A stretch of DNA of 64,000 nt from Ruminococcus sp. OA3 (lineage in GTDB: Bacteria > Bacillota > Clostridia > Lachnospirales > Lachnospiraceae). Position 1 is the stretch's first letter. Every line of letters begins with the position of its first letter. The notes under the pieces were generated by a model. The model did not search any database. It had not been told where the DNA came from and saw nothing but the letters and a program-made list of their open reading frames with translations. Below are positions 7,568-16,011 of the stretch, in pieces. The stretch spans positions 744,001-808,000 of the forward strand of contig NZ_JAKNTO010000001.1 in NCBI RefSeq assembly GCF_022440845.1, in the 5' to 3' direction. A program made the translations under genes and the position numbers.

Positions 7568-8974
7568 TTGAAAACAGCAGTACCAACCAGTTATCCAGAA
7601 CCCGGTACATATGACTACAGTGGTGTACATGTAGATCTTCGGACAGCTACGCCGGAGGCGGTAATCCACTATACTGCGGATGGATCAGAACCAACGAGAA
7701 ACAGTCCTGTTTACCGTCAGGAGGACGGACTGATTACACTTCCAAGCGCCAGCGACCGTGATCAAACAGTAAAAACAGAGACCACGATCCGTGCATTTGC
7801 AGTCCGGGAAGGATGGGAAGACAGTGAGAAAGTAAGCTTTCGTTATTGTATCAAGCTGCCCGCGCGTACACAGTACCGCTATCGTGTGATGCAGCAGAAA
7901 GAAGGGCAGCCGACAATTCTGAGAATCATGGATTTTGACCGTGATAAGCTGTACTTTGTGTTAGGGAAAAAACGGGGTCTGCTGATTGATCTGGGGTACG
8001 ATCCAGACGGGGATTTGAAAGGATTTGCAGATTTGCTGGCAGGCGGCGTGCCATGGGACGCCATCGTACTTCACGGTCATCCGGATCATATTCAACAGGG
8101 GAAGCGGATGCTGGATGCAGGGGTTAAAGTTTACATGAATTCCAGGGATAATGAACTGGTGCGGTCTTTTGGATATGAACCGGAAGGCTTCCTGGAGGTT
8201 GACGAAGGTTATGTGTTCGACCTGGGCGGATGCCGTCTGAAAACATATGCGATGCCGGGACATACGCCCGGGTCTGTTCTGCTGGTCAATGAAGAGACGG
8301 GTGACATCTTTTCATCAGATGCATTTGGCTGCAATATTGAACTGGCACCGGGTTCCGGGTGGCTGCAATTTGGGAATCCTGAGAGTGCGATGGAACGTTA
8401 TCTGTCTGCACTTCAGGCATTTCGGTGTAAGACTGGTCATTGTCCAGACGGAAGACTGTATAATGGTCATGACGACCATGTGCTGGATGCGCGCCTTTAT
8501 CTGAATAATCTTGAGCGGGCGGTCCAGCGGGCAGTGGATGAGGGCGAAAAAGGTCTTAGACCTACCCTTCGGCCGGCGGCAGATTCTTTTGGATCAACAA
8601 AGATTACCATAGAAGGGGATTTCTGTGTGGACCTGCATTATGCAGCGCTGAATCTGGGCATTTTATTTACCGAGGGCTTAAATGAAAGTAATAATGCATT
8701 GCTGAGCTACGTACATTTTCCGGATGCGAAGTGCGAACCACCGTTCAATCCTTACCAAACAGAGTATATCCTGAAGAGCAAAGGAAACGATATGATATTA
8801 TGCCCGATTTCATCGTCGACCAACAGCAGGATCTATATTGATCAAAGGGAAGTGAGATCAAAATCAGAGTTTTCAATGCCTGTCGTAAAGGGCGAAAGTT
8901 TTTGCATTTCAGTGACGGCGCCCGATGGCAAAACAAGAAAACAATATCGATTCTGTCTGTCAGATATTCAGTGA
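7568..8974 (+). CDS. Three-domain MBL-fold metallohydrolase
   Basis: 468 residues of unknown substrate. Residues ~5-93 resemble the beta-sandwich found at the C-terminus of chitobiase/hexosaminidases (PEAVIHYTADGSEPT). Residues ~105-320 are a metallo-beta-lactamase fold with the HxHxDH motif H169-G-H-P-D-H174, PGHTPGS with H232, SSDAFG with D251 and a later NGHDDH. Residues ~380-468 look like a Cadherin-like beta-sandwich (FNPYQTEYIL...). No signal peptide is visible, which is odd for domains usually found on secreted carbohydrate-active proteins. The start is taken as TTG 7568, 7 bp after GGGAGG at 7555-7560; the ATG at 7550 has no upstream site and would place that site inside the gene. It probably belongs with the UroD-like locus. 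Confidence 0.8.
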   Translation: MKTAVPTSYPEPGTYDYSGVHVDLRTATPEAVIHYTADGSEPTRNSPVYRQEDGLITLPSASDRDQTVKTETTIRAFAVREGWEDSEKVSFRYCIKLPARTQYRYRVMQQKEGQPTILRIMDFDRDKLYFVLGKKRGLLIDLGYDPDGDLKGFADLLAGGVPWDAIVLHGHPDHIQQGKRMLDAGVKVYMNSRDNELVRSFGYEPEGFLEVDEGYVFDLGGCRLKTYAMPGHTPGSVLLVNEETGDIFSSDAFGCNIELAPGSGWLQFGNPESAMERYLSALQAFRCKTGHCPDGRLYNGHDDHVLDARLYLNNLERAVQRAVDEGEKGLRPTLRPAADSFGSTKITIEGDFCVDLHYAALNLGILFTEGLNESNNALLSYVHFPDAKCEPPFNPYQTEYILKSKGNDMILCPISSSTNSRIYIDQREVRSKSEFSMPVVKGESFCISVTAPDGKTRKQYRFCLSDIQ

Positions 8975-9021
8975 GTTATACAGAGTTGCCCGGGCATGGG
9001 AAATTCAGGTCTGATTTTTTG

Positions 9022-10377
9022 CTACAGGATCTGTATCATAATCCGGATAATAAAGAGCGCGCATACAATATACATTACCGGGTGAATCTTTCTAATCTGA
9101 CCTGTACAGAACTTAATGATAAACCATGAAAGCATCGCAAACATGATGCCTGTTGCTACGGAATAGGTGAGAGGCATCATCAAAAATGCCAGATATCCAC
9201 CGATTGCGTCGGCGACGTCACTTTCAAAATCCATTTTCCGAATGGAAGATGCCATGAAAAACCCTACCATGATAAGCGCAGGGGCTGTAGCAAAAGAGGG
9301 AATTGCCAAAAAAACCGGGGATAAAAATAAGGCGGCGATAAACAAAACTCCGGATGTCAGAGCGGTCAGTCCTGTTCTGCCGCCCTCCGCGACACCTGAG
9401 CTGGATTCAACAAAGCTGGTGATCGTAGAGGTACCCATAATAGAGCCGGCAACGGTCCCGATCGCGTCGGATGTCAGCACACACCCGGCTTTCGGCAGGT
9501 TTCCGTCTTTATCGAGCAGATTTGCTTTGTCAGCCACACCGATCGCTGTGCCAATGGTATCAAACATATCAACAAACAGAAATGAAAAAACGATCACGAT
9601 AAACTGTGAGAGATGTTCCATCATCCAGGAAAAGTTAAATTTTAAAAAAGTAGGCGCTATGGACGGAGGAACAAAAGAGGCGGCAGTAAATGTGGGAAGC
9701 AAAGAGGGATTCTCCGCGTTGACCGCATACCAGCCGGTCAGCTGAGCAAGGATACCGAGTCCCCAGGTGATCAGAATGCCCCATAAGATAGAAGCCTTAA
9801 TATGAAAGTGGTTCATAATGGCTATGATAAGAACACCAGCCATGCATAATACCATCTGCGGGCTGGAAAAATGTCCGAGATCCACCAGGGTAGCGTCATT
9901 TGCCACTACGACACCCGAACTTTTTAAACCGATAAGTGCGATAAACAGTCCAATACCCGCGGTAATACCGTGTTTCAGGTTGGTTGGAATAGCGTTGGCA
10001 ATCGACTCACGCAGCCTGAAGAAAGACAATATGATAAAAATAACACCTTCAATGAACACAGCGGTCAGGGCTATACGCCAGGGGTCTTCGATTCCCTTCA
10101 GGTCCTGTAAGCAGACCGTATAGGTGAAATAGGCATTCAGCCCCATACTGGCTGACAGAACCAGGGGGTAGTTAGCCCATAAAGCCATAATGCAGGTCGC
10201 CAGAGCAGAGGCCAGGGCTGTTGCTGTAAAGACTGCTCCGGAATCCATACCGGAGGCTCCCAGAAGGTTTGGATTGACGGCGAGGATGTATGCCATGGTC
10301 AGGAATGTGGTGATACCGGCTGTGACTTCAGTGCGGACGGTGGTATTGTGTTCCTTCAGTTTAAAAAGTTTTTCCAT
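9022..10377 (-). CDS. NCS2-family guanine/hypoxanthine-type permease (AzgA/PbuG-like)
   Basis: 451-residue polytopic membrane protein of the AzgA/PbuG/PbuO branch of NCS2 transporters, which import hypoxanthine, guanine or adenine with protons. The N-terminal signature (TEVTAGITTFLTMAYILAVNPNLL), the segment LSASMGLNAYFTY and the helix with GAVLVGAFM-like spacing (VDMFDTIGTAIGVADKANLLDKDG) match the family. Minus-strand GGAG precedes ATG 10377. It lies 59 bp downstream of the diguanylate cyclase gene on the same strand and could be cotranscribed. No purine riboswitch is seen in front of it. Confidence 0.88.
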   Translation of the reverse strand: MEKLFKLKEHNTTVRTEVTAGITTFLTMAYILAVNPNLLGASGMDSGAVFTATALASALATCIMALWANYPLVLSASMGLNAYFTYTVCLQDLKGIEDPWRIALTAVFIEGVIFIILSFFRLRESIANAIPTNLKHGITAGIGLFIALIGLKSSGVVVANDATLVDLGHFSSPQMVLCMAGVLIIAIMNHFHIKASILWGILITWGLGILAQLTGWYAVNAENPSLLPTFTAASFVPPSIAPTFLKFNFSWMMEHLSQFIVIVFSFLFVDMFDTIGTAIGVADKANLLDKDGNLPKAGCVLTSDAIGTVAGSIMGTSTITSFVESSSGVAEGGRTGLTALTSGVLFIAALFLSPVFLAIPSFATAPALIMVGFFMASSIRKMDFESDVADAIGGYLAFLMMPLTYSVATGIMFAMLSWFIIKFCTGQIRKIHPVMYIVCALFIIRIMIQIL

Positions 10378-10436
10378 ATCTGTTATTCTCCGATAGCGTT
10401 TATATATAATAAAAGTATCGGAAGGCAGCTGCGTTT

Positions 10437-12260
10437 CTATTCACACTCATAAAAATAAAACTGATTCTTTCCGCGGCTCTTAGCTTCGTACATCGCTTTA
10501 TCTGCCGCTTTATATAATGCATCATAAGAAGTACCGCAGGCAGGACAGGCAGCAATTCCTACACTGATCGATATCCGGGGAATACCGTCAAGCTTAAGCT
10601 CAGAAAAACGCTGAATAATCAGCTCTCCTTTCATACAGGCGATATCTCTGCTGCAGGTGTCGCCCAGAAAGGCTATAAATTCATCTCCGCCAATCCGTCC
10701 GACAGGATCGTATTCCCGGAATGACTGATGCAGAAGACTGCCCACTTCCCTTAGAATCTGATCGCCGATGTCGTGACCGTAAGTATCGTTCACAGATTTG
10801 AAGTTATCAATATCCATCATAAATAAAAAGCCGTTTTTCTTCTCTGCGAGTTCTTGATCGACAGAAGACCGGATTCCGTCGAGGTTCAGCAGATCCGTTA
10901 AAGGGTCTGTTTTGGTCTGTTTCAGCAGTCTTAGTTCTCTGGCCTTTCTGCTGCTGATGTCAGAAAGTTTTCCCATCAGTTTCACAACCGTGTCCTCCGC
11001 AGCTACCGGCTGCACCAGACATTCACACCATACCCACTGCCCGTTTTTTTGCAGCAGACGGATTTCCAGAGACTGTTGGCTGGTACTGTTCATGCAGGAT
11101 GCCATCATTTTCTTAAGCGGAAGGAGGTCGTCAGAATAAAGCGCCTGAAAGTTGTGGCTCATAAAATTTTCAATCGTAGTTTTTTCAAGTGCAAGCAGCT
11201 GAGTGGCATTGGGAGTAAGCTCCATCTGGTCAGACTTTACATCATATTCAAACAGAATGGTGTCGGTAAAGTTGGATAATGCCGTATAACGTGCCTCCTC
11301 AAGCTGGATTTTCTTATGTTGTTTAATAATTACCCGAAAAACAAGCATGGCAATCAGTACTGTTAAAAATATGACCGCTAAACTGACGGCAATGGTATTC
11401 TTTAAGATTTTCTGCAATACTTCATCGACGGCACTTGTTTTGTATATTTGTACCAGGTTCCAGTCGCTATAACCCAAAGAGACGCTGGAACAGAAATAAC
11501 TTGTATGATTAATCCTGAGCTTGACGGTGGTGTTAAAATCGGCTTTTAATGCAGGCTTAAGGCTGTCGAGGGATGCAGCGGATACATTTTTTTCTGCAAG
11601 TGCCTCAAGGAAATTTACGCCCATCCAGTTTTGGATAAAGTCACCGTAGAGAATATTTCCATCAGAGTCCACAATACATTGTGCTGAGTTTTCATAGAAA
11701 GAAGATGTCGGTATGGGAGTCAGAAGCAGTTCTGCTCTGACGATGCATCGCAGAATGCCGATCGTCTGTCCGTCTTTCTGAACAGGATGATCGAGTGCGA
11801 AGTAATAATCATTCAGCTTTGTAGAGTAATGTATGGAGGAAATGGCGCTTTCACCAGATATCAGTTTTTTGTAAATATTAATATCCTCCGCCAAAGCAGC
11901 GGGGCTCGCGGCCATATCATAACATTCTTCAGCAGTTACATACCGTACAGAATACTCAGAAGTTTCACAGAGCTGTTCCAGATACTCTGTTGCCCACTTT
12001 CCTTCCGGATTTACGGCAGGAGAGCTCAGTACTTTCGCCGCCGCACTCATGCGTCCCTGCAGATCTGCGAGTAAAGTGCTGATATACTGGCTCTGGGTGA
12101 GTGCATGGGCAGTGAGGTTCTCTGTCTCCATATGCTTAAACTGGGTATTCAGACTACGCTGATATACAACAAAAAGAGTGCCGACTGAAATGATAAAAAT
12201 CAGTGTGCACAGGATACTGAGGCGGAATTTGGATTTGGATGAAGAATTTTTCGATTTCAT
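10437..12260 (-). CDS. Membrane-bound diguanylate cyclase (Cache-like sensor, PAS, GGDEF)
   Basis: 607 residues that should make cyclic di-GMP from two GTP. A transmembrane helix at ~13-33 and a second at ~289-312 bracket a ~255-residue extracytoplasmic Cache-like sensor. A PAS domain follows at ~325-440, then the catalytic domain with an intact GGDEF motif at 524-528. The product-inhibition I-site RxxD (R515-D518) lies exactly five residues before GGDEF, so feedback inhibition is expected. The Shine-Dalgarno before ATG 12260 is weak. The ligand of the sensor domain is unknown. Confidence 0.9.
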   Translation of the reverse strand: MKSKNSSSKSKFRLSILCTLIFIISVGTLFVVYQRSLNTQFKHMETENLTAHALTQSQYISTLLADLQGRMSAAAKVLSSPAVNPEGKWATEYLEQLCETSEYSVRYVTAEECYDMAASPAALAEDINIYKKLISGESAISSIHYSTKLNDYYFALDHPVQKDGQTIGILRCIVRAELLLTPIPTSSFYENSAQCIVDSDGNILYGDFIQNWMGVNFLEALAEKNVSAASLDSLKPALKADFNTTVKLRINHTSYFCSSVSLGYSDWNLVQIYKTSAVDEVLQKILKNTIAVSLAVIFLTVLIAMLVFRVIIKQHKKIQLEEARYTALSNFTDTILFEYDVKSDQMELTPNATQLLALEKTTIENFMSHNFQALYSDDLLPLKKMMASCMNSTSQQSLEIRLLQKNGQWVWCECLVQPVAAEDTVVKLMGKLSDISSRKARELRLLKQTKTDPLTDLLNLDGIRSSVDQELAEKKNGFLFMMDIDNFKSVNDTYGHDIGDQILREVGSLLHQSFREYDPVGRIGGDEFIAFLGDTCSRDIACMKGELIIQRFSELKLDGIPRISISVGIAACPACGTSYDALYKAADKAMYEAKSRGKNQFYFYECE

Positions 12261-12476
12261 ACCGGAATGTCTTTCTTTAACAATTCAGATTTCCTTCTGT
12301 TACCGTGAGCATGTGACCATGCGCATACTTCCTATCGGGATTGTCTGCTGCGGCTGTGGGTTCATAATTTGTTCGTTGGTTTCCGATATGAAATATAATA
12401 CAATTATGTCAAAATATGGATTGATATAAGTATATTACGGCATGAGGCATAAGTCAATCATCTGTGGAGACATAAT

Positions 12477-12501
12477 AAAAGGAGGCGGAAAGTCCGCCTC
12501 C
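12477..12501 (-). terminator. Terminator of the rubrerythrin gene
   Basis: GGAGGCGGA (12481-12489) and TCCGCCTCC (12493-12501) form a 9-bp GC-rich stem with a 3-base loop; on the minus strand it is followed by TTTTATTA. Confidence 0.8.
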
Positions 12502-12514
12502 TTATGTATTTAAA

Positions 12515-13057
12515 TTAACCAAAGTATCTTTTTAACAGGCCTTCAAATGCTTTTCCGTGACGAGCTTCATCTCTTGCCATCTCATGAACTGTATCATGGA
12601 TCGCATCCAGGTTAGCAGCTTTAGCACGTTTTGCAAGATCGAATTTTCCTGCTGTGGCGCCGTTTTCTGCAGCAACTCTCATCTCCAGGTTTTTCTTTGT
12701 GCTGTCTGTTACGACTTCACCGAGTAATTCAGCAAATTTCGCAGCATGTTCTGCTTCTTCATAAGCAGCTTTTTCCCAGTAGAGGCCGATTTCCGGATAT
12801 CCTTCTCTGTGGGCAACTCTTGCCATTGCAAGGTACATACCTACTTCTGAACACTCTCCGTTGAAGTTTGCTCTTAAATCTTCTATGATATCTTCGCTTA
12901 CGCCCTGAGCTACACCTACAACATGTTCTGCTGCCCATGACATTCCCTCGGACTGCTCTGTGAATTTTTCAGCTGGTACTCCACACTGTGGACATTTTTC
13001 TGGTGCTGCATCTCCCTCATGAACATAACCACATACGCTGCATACGAATTTTTTCAT
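12515..13057 (-). CDS. Reverse rubrerythrin (N-terminal rubredoxin domain)
   Basis: 180-residue peroxide-reducing non-haem iron protein. The rubredoxin iron centre comes first (C6-x-x-C9 and C22-x-x-C25) and the ferritin-like di-iron four-helix domain follows, with Glu/His ligands in [25 protein letters not shown] and [12 protein letters not shown]. This domain order is that of clostridial reverse rubrerythrins, which pass electrons from NADH via rubredoxin to H2O2 or O2. The gene stands next to perR and has a PerR-like palindrome over its transcription start, so peroxide induction is expected. A good ribosome binding site (AAGGAGA) precedes ATG 13057. Confidence 0.92.
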   Translation of the reverse strand: MKKFVCSVCGYVHEGDAAPEKCPQCGVPAEKFTEQSEGMSWAAEHVVGVAQGVSEDIIEDLRANFNGECSEVGMYLAMARVAHREGYPEIGLYWEKAAYEEAEHAAKFAELLGEVVTDSTKKNLEMRVAAENGATAGKFDLAKRAKAANLDAIHDTVHEMARDEARHGKAFEGLLKRYFG

Positions 13058-13112
13058 TGTTTGTTTCTCCTTTTCTTTTTGATATATTTGTTAACAGTTG
13101 TTTTGAATTAAT

Positions 13113-13131
13113 AATAGTAATTATTACTATT
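13113..13131 (-). promoter_or_regulatory. PerR/Fur-type operator of the rubrerythrin gene
   Basis: AATAGTAAT-T-ATTACTATT is a perfect 9-1-9 palindrome similar to the PerR box (TTATAATNATTATAA). It lies directly downstream of the predicted -10, where a bound repressor would block transcription. Confidence 0.75.
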
Positions 13132-13133
13132 TT

Positions 13134-13162
13134 AAATTACCACATCCTTCCAAGAATGTCAA
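13134..13162 (-). promoter_or_regulatory. Promoter of the rubrerythrin gene
   Basis: On the minus strand, TTGACA (13162-13157), a 17-bp spacer and a weaker -10, TAATTT (13139-13134). Confidence 0.6.
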
Positions 13163-13190
13163 TACCTTTTTTATAATTATTTATTTTGAA

Positions 13191-13592
13191 TTATAACATA
13201 TCGTTGGATGATGCGGTACAATTTTCACAGATACCATAGAAATGTGCGATATAATTATCGATGCTGCCATTAAAATTTTTTGATGCCGCTTCTTTGATGT
13301 AATCGATGTTTTCCATATCCAGATCAATGACACTGTGACATCTGGTGCAGATGAAATGATGATGCGGCTTTATGTTGCCGTCATATCGGTCTGCTCCGTC
13401 TCCTGTCGTAATTCTCATGATTTCCCCGATACTTTCAAGTAAGGCCAGGTTACGATAAATAGTACCCAGACTTACATTAGGGTAAATCTGCCGGATATTC
13501 TCGTAAACGGTATCCGCACTGGGGTGATCTTTACGGGAGGCTAAAAACTCTTTAATGGATTCGCGCTGGCGACTATATTTTAAAGCTCCCAT
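13191..13592 (-). CDS. perR: Peroxide-responsive repressor PerR
   Basis: 133-residue Fur-family repressor. Every ligand of Bacillus subtilis PerR is present at identical spacing: regulatory metal site H23, D71, H77, H79, D90 (Bsu H37, D85, H91, H93, D104) and structural zinc C82, C85, C122, C125. Asp rather than Glu at residue 90 favours PerR over Fur. Peroxide sensing by iron-catalysed oxidation of the His ligands is the known mechanism. The start ATG 13592 is preferred because AAAGGAGG lies just upstream; an in-frame ATG at 13607 would contain that site within the gene. It is adjacent to rubrerythrin, a typical target, and has its own PerR-like box. Confidence 0.9.
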   Translation of the reverse strand: MGALKYSRQRESIKEFLASRKDHPSADTVYENIRQIYPNVSLGTIYRNLALLESIGEIMRITTGDGADRYDGNIKPHHHFICTRCHSVIDLDMENIDYIKEAASKNFNGSIDNYIAHFYGICENCTASSNDML

Positions 13593-13610
13593 GCATCCTC
13601 CTTTCAATAA

Positions 13611-13625
13611 TGATAATGATTACTG
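13611..13625 (-). promoter_or_regulatory. PerR/Fur-type operator of perR
   Basis: TGATAATGATTACTG matches the 7-1-7 box TGATAATNATTATCA at 12 of 15 positions and lies between the perR promoter and its start, implying autoregulation. Confidence 0.65.
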
Positions 13626-13629
13626 TTAT

Positions 13630-13657
13630 AGTATATCACATTTTTCAGGGCTGTCAA
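13630..13657 (-). promoter_or_regulatory. Promoter of perR
   Basis: Minus-strand TTGACA (13657-13652), 16-bp spacer, TATACT (13635-13630). Confidence 0.7.
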
Positions 13658-13756
13658 CAGTTTTTTGGATTTTTCCTGGAAATGTATTATTTACAAAACC
13701 GCTTCCTTGTGCTAGTCTATATACATAGGAAATAAAACTGATATAAACACCGTGAC

Positions 13757-14009
13757 GAAGAGAGTACCATGGTAACCGGTTTTACAGAGAAATCCCGAAT
13801 GCTGAGAGGGATGAACAGATACCCTGGGAAGATGGCTTCTGAGAGGCGCACCGAACAGTGCACGGCACTGCAAGGCTGCGACAGGATTCGCCTGTTACAG
13901 CGAGCGGGTATAGTTGTACCCAGGGAGGTTCATACTGTGAGGTATGGACGAACGGAAGTGGTAACACGGGTGATACGGCTCGTCTTCTTTGTGGAAGACG
14001 GGTCTTTTT
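13757..14009 (+). promoter_or_regulatory. T-box leader of metG (methionine specifier)
   Basis: tRNA-sensing transcription attenuator. The AGAGAGTA motif lies near the base of Stem I and AGAGA...GCTGAGAG in its distal part. A candidate specifier codon ATG at 13832-13834 sits just before the closing GGCTTC strand, which pairs with GAAG at 13757-13760. The antiterminator sequence GGAAGTGGTAACACGGG is at 13954-13970, and a terminator follows at 13981-14009. Uncharged tRNA-Met would favour readthrough into metG. Specifier placement is read by eye and not from a folding program. Confidence 0.88.
13979..14009 (+). terminator. Regulated terminator of the metG T-box
   Basis: CGTCTTC (13981-13987) pairs with GAAGACG (13994-14000), extended by CT/GG, and is followed by GTCTTTTTG. 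It competes with the T-box antiterminator. Confidence 0.8.
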
Positions 14010-14041
14010 GTTTCAGAAAAATCAAGATCAGGAGGAAGAAA

Positions 14042-15994
14042 ATGAAAAACGAAAAGTATTATATGACGACGGCGATTGCCTATACTTCTGGAAAACCGCA
14101 TATTGGGAACACATATGAGATCGTGCTGGCGGACAGTATTGCAAGATTCAAAAGGCAGCAGGGATATGATGTGTTTTTTCAGACGGGAACGGATGAACAC
14201 GGACAGAAGATTGAACTGAAGGCGGAGGAAGCCGGTATCACACCTAAAGAGTTCGTAGATGATGTTGCGGGAGAGATTCGAAGGATCTGGGATTTGATGA
14301 ACACCTCCTATGATAAATTTATCAGAACTACAGATGAGGACCATGAGGCTCAGGTACAAAAGATCTTTAAAAAGCTTTATGATCAGGGAGATATCTATAA
14401 AGGGCATTATGAAGGAATGTATTGCACACCATGTGAGTCCTTTTTCACGGAATCTCAGCTGGTGGATGGAAAATGTCCGGACTGTGGGCGTGAAGTGACG
14501 CCGGCCAAAGAAGAAGCGTACTTCTTTAAGATGAGCAAATATGCTGACCGTCTGATTGAGCATATCAATACGCATCCGGAATTTATACAGCCGGTCTCCA
14601 GGAAAAATGAGATGATGAACAATTTCCTGCTTCCGGGGCTACAGGATCTGTGCGTTTCCAGGACTTCATTCAGCTGGGGTATCCCTGTAAGCTTTGATCC
14701 GAAGCATGTGACCTATGTGTGGCTGGATGCACTTACAAACTATATTACGGGAATCGGCTATGACTGTGATGGAAACAGCACAGAACTGTTTAACAAAAAC
14801 TGGCCGGCGGATCTTCATCTGATCGGAAAAGATATTATCCGTTTCCATACCATTTACTGGCCGATCTTCCTGATGGCACTTGATCTTCCCCTGCCGAAAC
14901 AGATTTTCGGGCATCCGTGGCTGCTTCAGGGAGACGGAAAGATGAGTAAATCAAAAGGTAACGTGCTGTATGCAGATGAACTGGTAGAATTTTTTGGAGT
15001 TGACGCCGTACGCTATTTCGTACTGCATGAGATGCCGTTTGAAAATGATGGTGTGATCACCTGGGAGCTGATGGTTGAGCGCATGAATTCTGAACTTGCC
15101 AATACTCTGGGCAATCTCGTAAACCGCACAATTTCCATGTCAAACAAGTATTTTGGCGGTGTTGTCACGGATACCGGGGTAAATGAAGCAGTGGATGATG
15201 AGCTGAAGGCTGTGGTACAGGCAACAAGAGATAAAGTAGCGAATAAAATGAAAGAACTCCGTGTGGCAGATTCCATGACGGAAATTTTCACCCTGTTTAA
15301 GCGTTGTAACAAATATATTGATGAAACCATGCCATGGGCACTCGCAAAAGAAGAGAGCCAAAAAGACCGGCTTGCAACAGTTCTTTATAATCTGGTAGAA
15401 AGTATCTGCATAGGTACCTCACTGCTGGAATCCTATATGCCGGAAACTGCAGAGAAGATTTTTGGTCAGCTGAACGCAGGCAGAAGATCTTATGATGAAT
15501 TAGACCGGTTTGGATTGTATCCGTCCGGCACCAAAGTCACGGAAAAACCGGAGATTCTGTTTGCACGTCTTGACATTCAGGAAGTTCTGGAAAAGGTAGA
15601 AGCAAAGCAGGCTGAGGAAGCTCAGAGTAAAGAGCCCGAAAGCCCATTTATTGATATCGAACCGAAGGCAGAAATTTCTTATGATGACTTCATGAAAATG
15701 CAGTTCCAGGTGGGTGAGATCATAGCGTGTGAGGAAGTACCGAAGTCCAGAAAACTTCTCTGCTCCCAGGTGAAGATCGGAAGTAAGGTGCGTCAGATCG
15801 TATCCGGTATCAAATCGGACTATAAACCGGAGGATATGATCGGCAAGAAGGTCATGGTACTCGTTAACTTAAAACCTGCAAAGCTGGCAGGCGTGATGTC
15901 CGAGGGGATGATTCTGTGTGCGGAAGATGAAGATGGAAAGCTGTCCCTCATGGTGCCTGAGAAGGATCTGCCGGCAGGGGCAGAGATCTGTTAA
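14042..15994 (+). CDS. metG: Methionine--tRNA ligase
   Basis: 650-residue class I aminoacyl-tRNA synthetase charging tRNA-Met. It has the HIGH-like motif PHIGNTYE near residue 20, a zinc knuckle with two CxxC pairs (CTPC and CPDC, ~125-147), KMSKSKG near 300 and a C-terminal EMAP/Trbp-type tRNA-binding domain (~545-650). The true start is ATG 14042 with AGGAGG at 14030-14035; the frame stays open upstream through the T-box leader but that part is not coding. Expression is set by the T-box. Its stop codon overlaps an ATG of the tatD frame. Confidence 0.96.
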   Translation: MKNEKYYMTTAIAYTSGKPHIGNTYEIVLADSIARFKRQQGYDVFFQTGTDEHGQKIELKAEEAGITPKEFVDDVAGEIRRIWDLMNTSYDKFIRTTDEDHEAQVQKIFKKLYDQGDIYKGHYEGMYCTPCESFFTESQLVDGKCPDCGREVTPAKEEAYFFKMSKYADRLIEHINTHPEFIQPVSRKNEMMNNFLLPGLQDLCVSRTSFSWGIPVSFDPKHVTYVWLDALTNYITGIGYDCDGNSTELFNKNWPADLHLIGKDIIRFHTIYWPIFLMALDLPLPKQIFGHPWLLQGDGKMSKSKGNVLYADELVEFFGVDAVRYFVLHEMPFENDGVITWELMVERMNSELANTLGNLVNRTISMSNKYFGGVVTDTGVNEAVDDELKAVVQATRDKVANKMKELRVADSMTEIFTLFKRCNKYIDETMPWALAKEESQKDRLATVLYNLVESICIGTSLLESYMPETAEKIFGQLNAGRRSYDELDRFGLYPSGTKVTEKPEILFARLDIQEVLEKVEAKQAEEAQSKEPESPFIDIEPKAEISYDDFMKMQFQVGEIIACEEVPKSRKLLCSQVKIGSKVRQIVSGIKSDYKPEDMIGKKVMVLVNLKPAKLAGVMSEGMILCAEDEDGKLSLMVPEKDLPAGAEIC

Positions 15995-16011
15995 TGGCAG
16001 AGGAGTCAGTC

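Noticed and set aside
8982-8999. Terminator between the MBL gene and the convergent permease gene
   Set aside because: Only TGCCCGGGCA, a 10-bp palindrome with no loop or T-run, is present; too little to call.
9167-9745. 192-codon plus-strand frame inside the purine permease
   Set aside because: Antisense shadow of the conserved NCS2 permease; the composition is that of a reversed membrane-protein gene.
13769-14041. N-terminal extension of metG
   Set aside because: This stretch is the T-box leader; the standard MetRS N-terminus and AGGAGG are at 14042.
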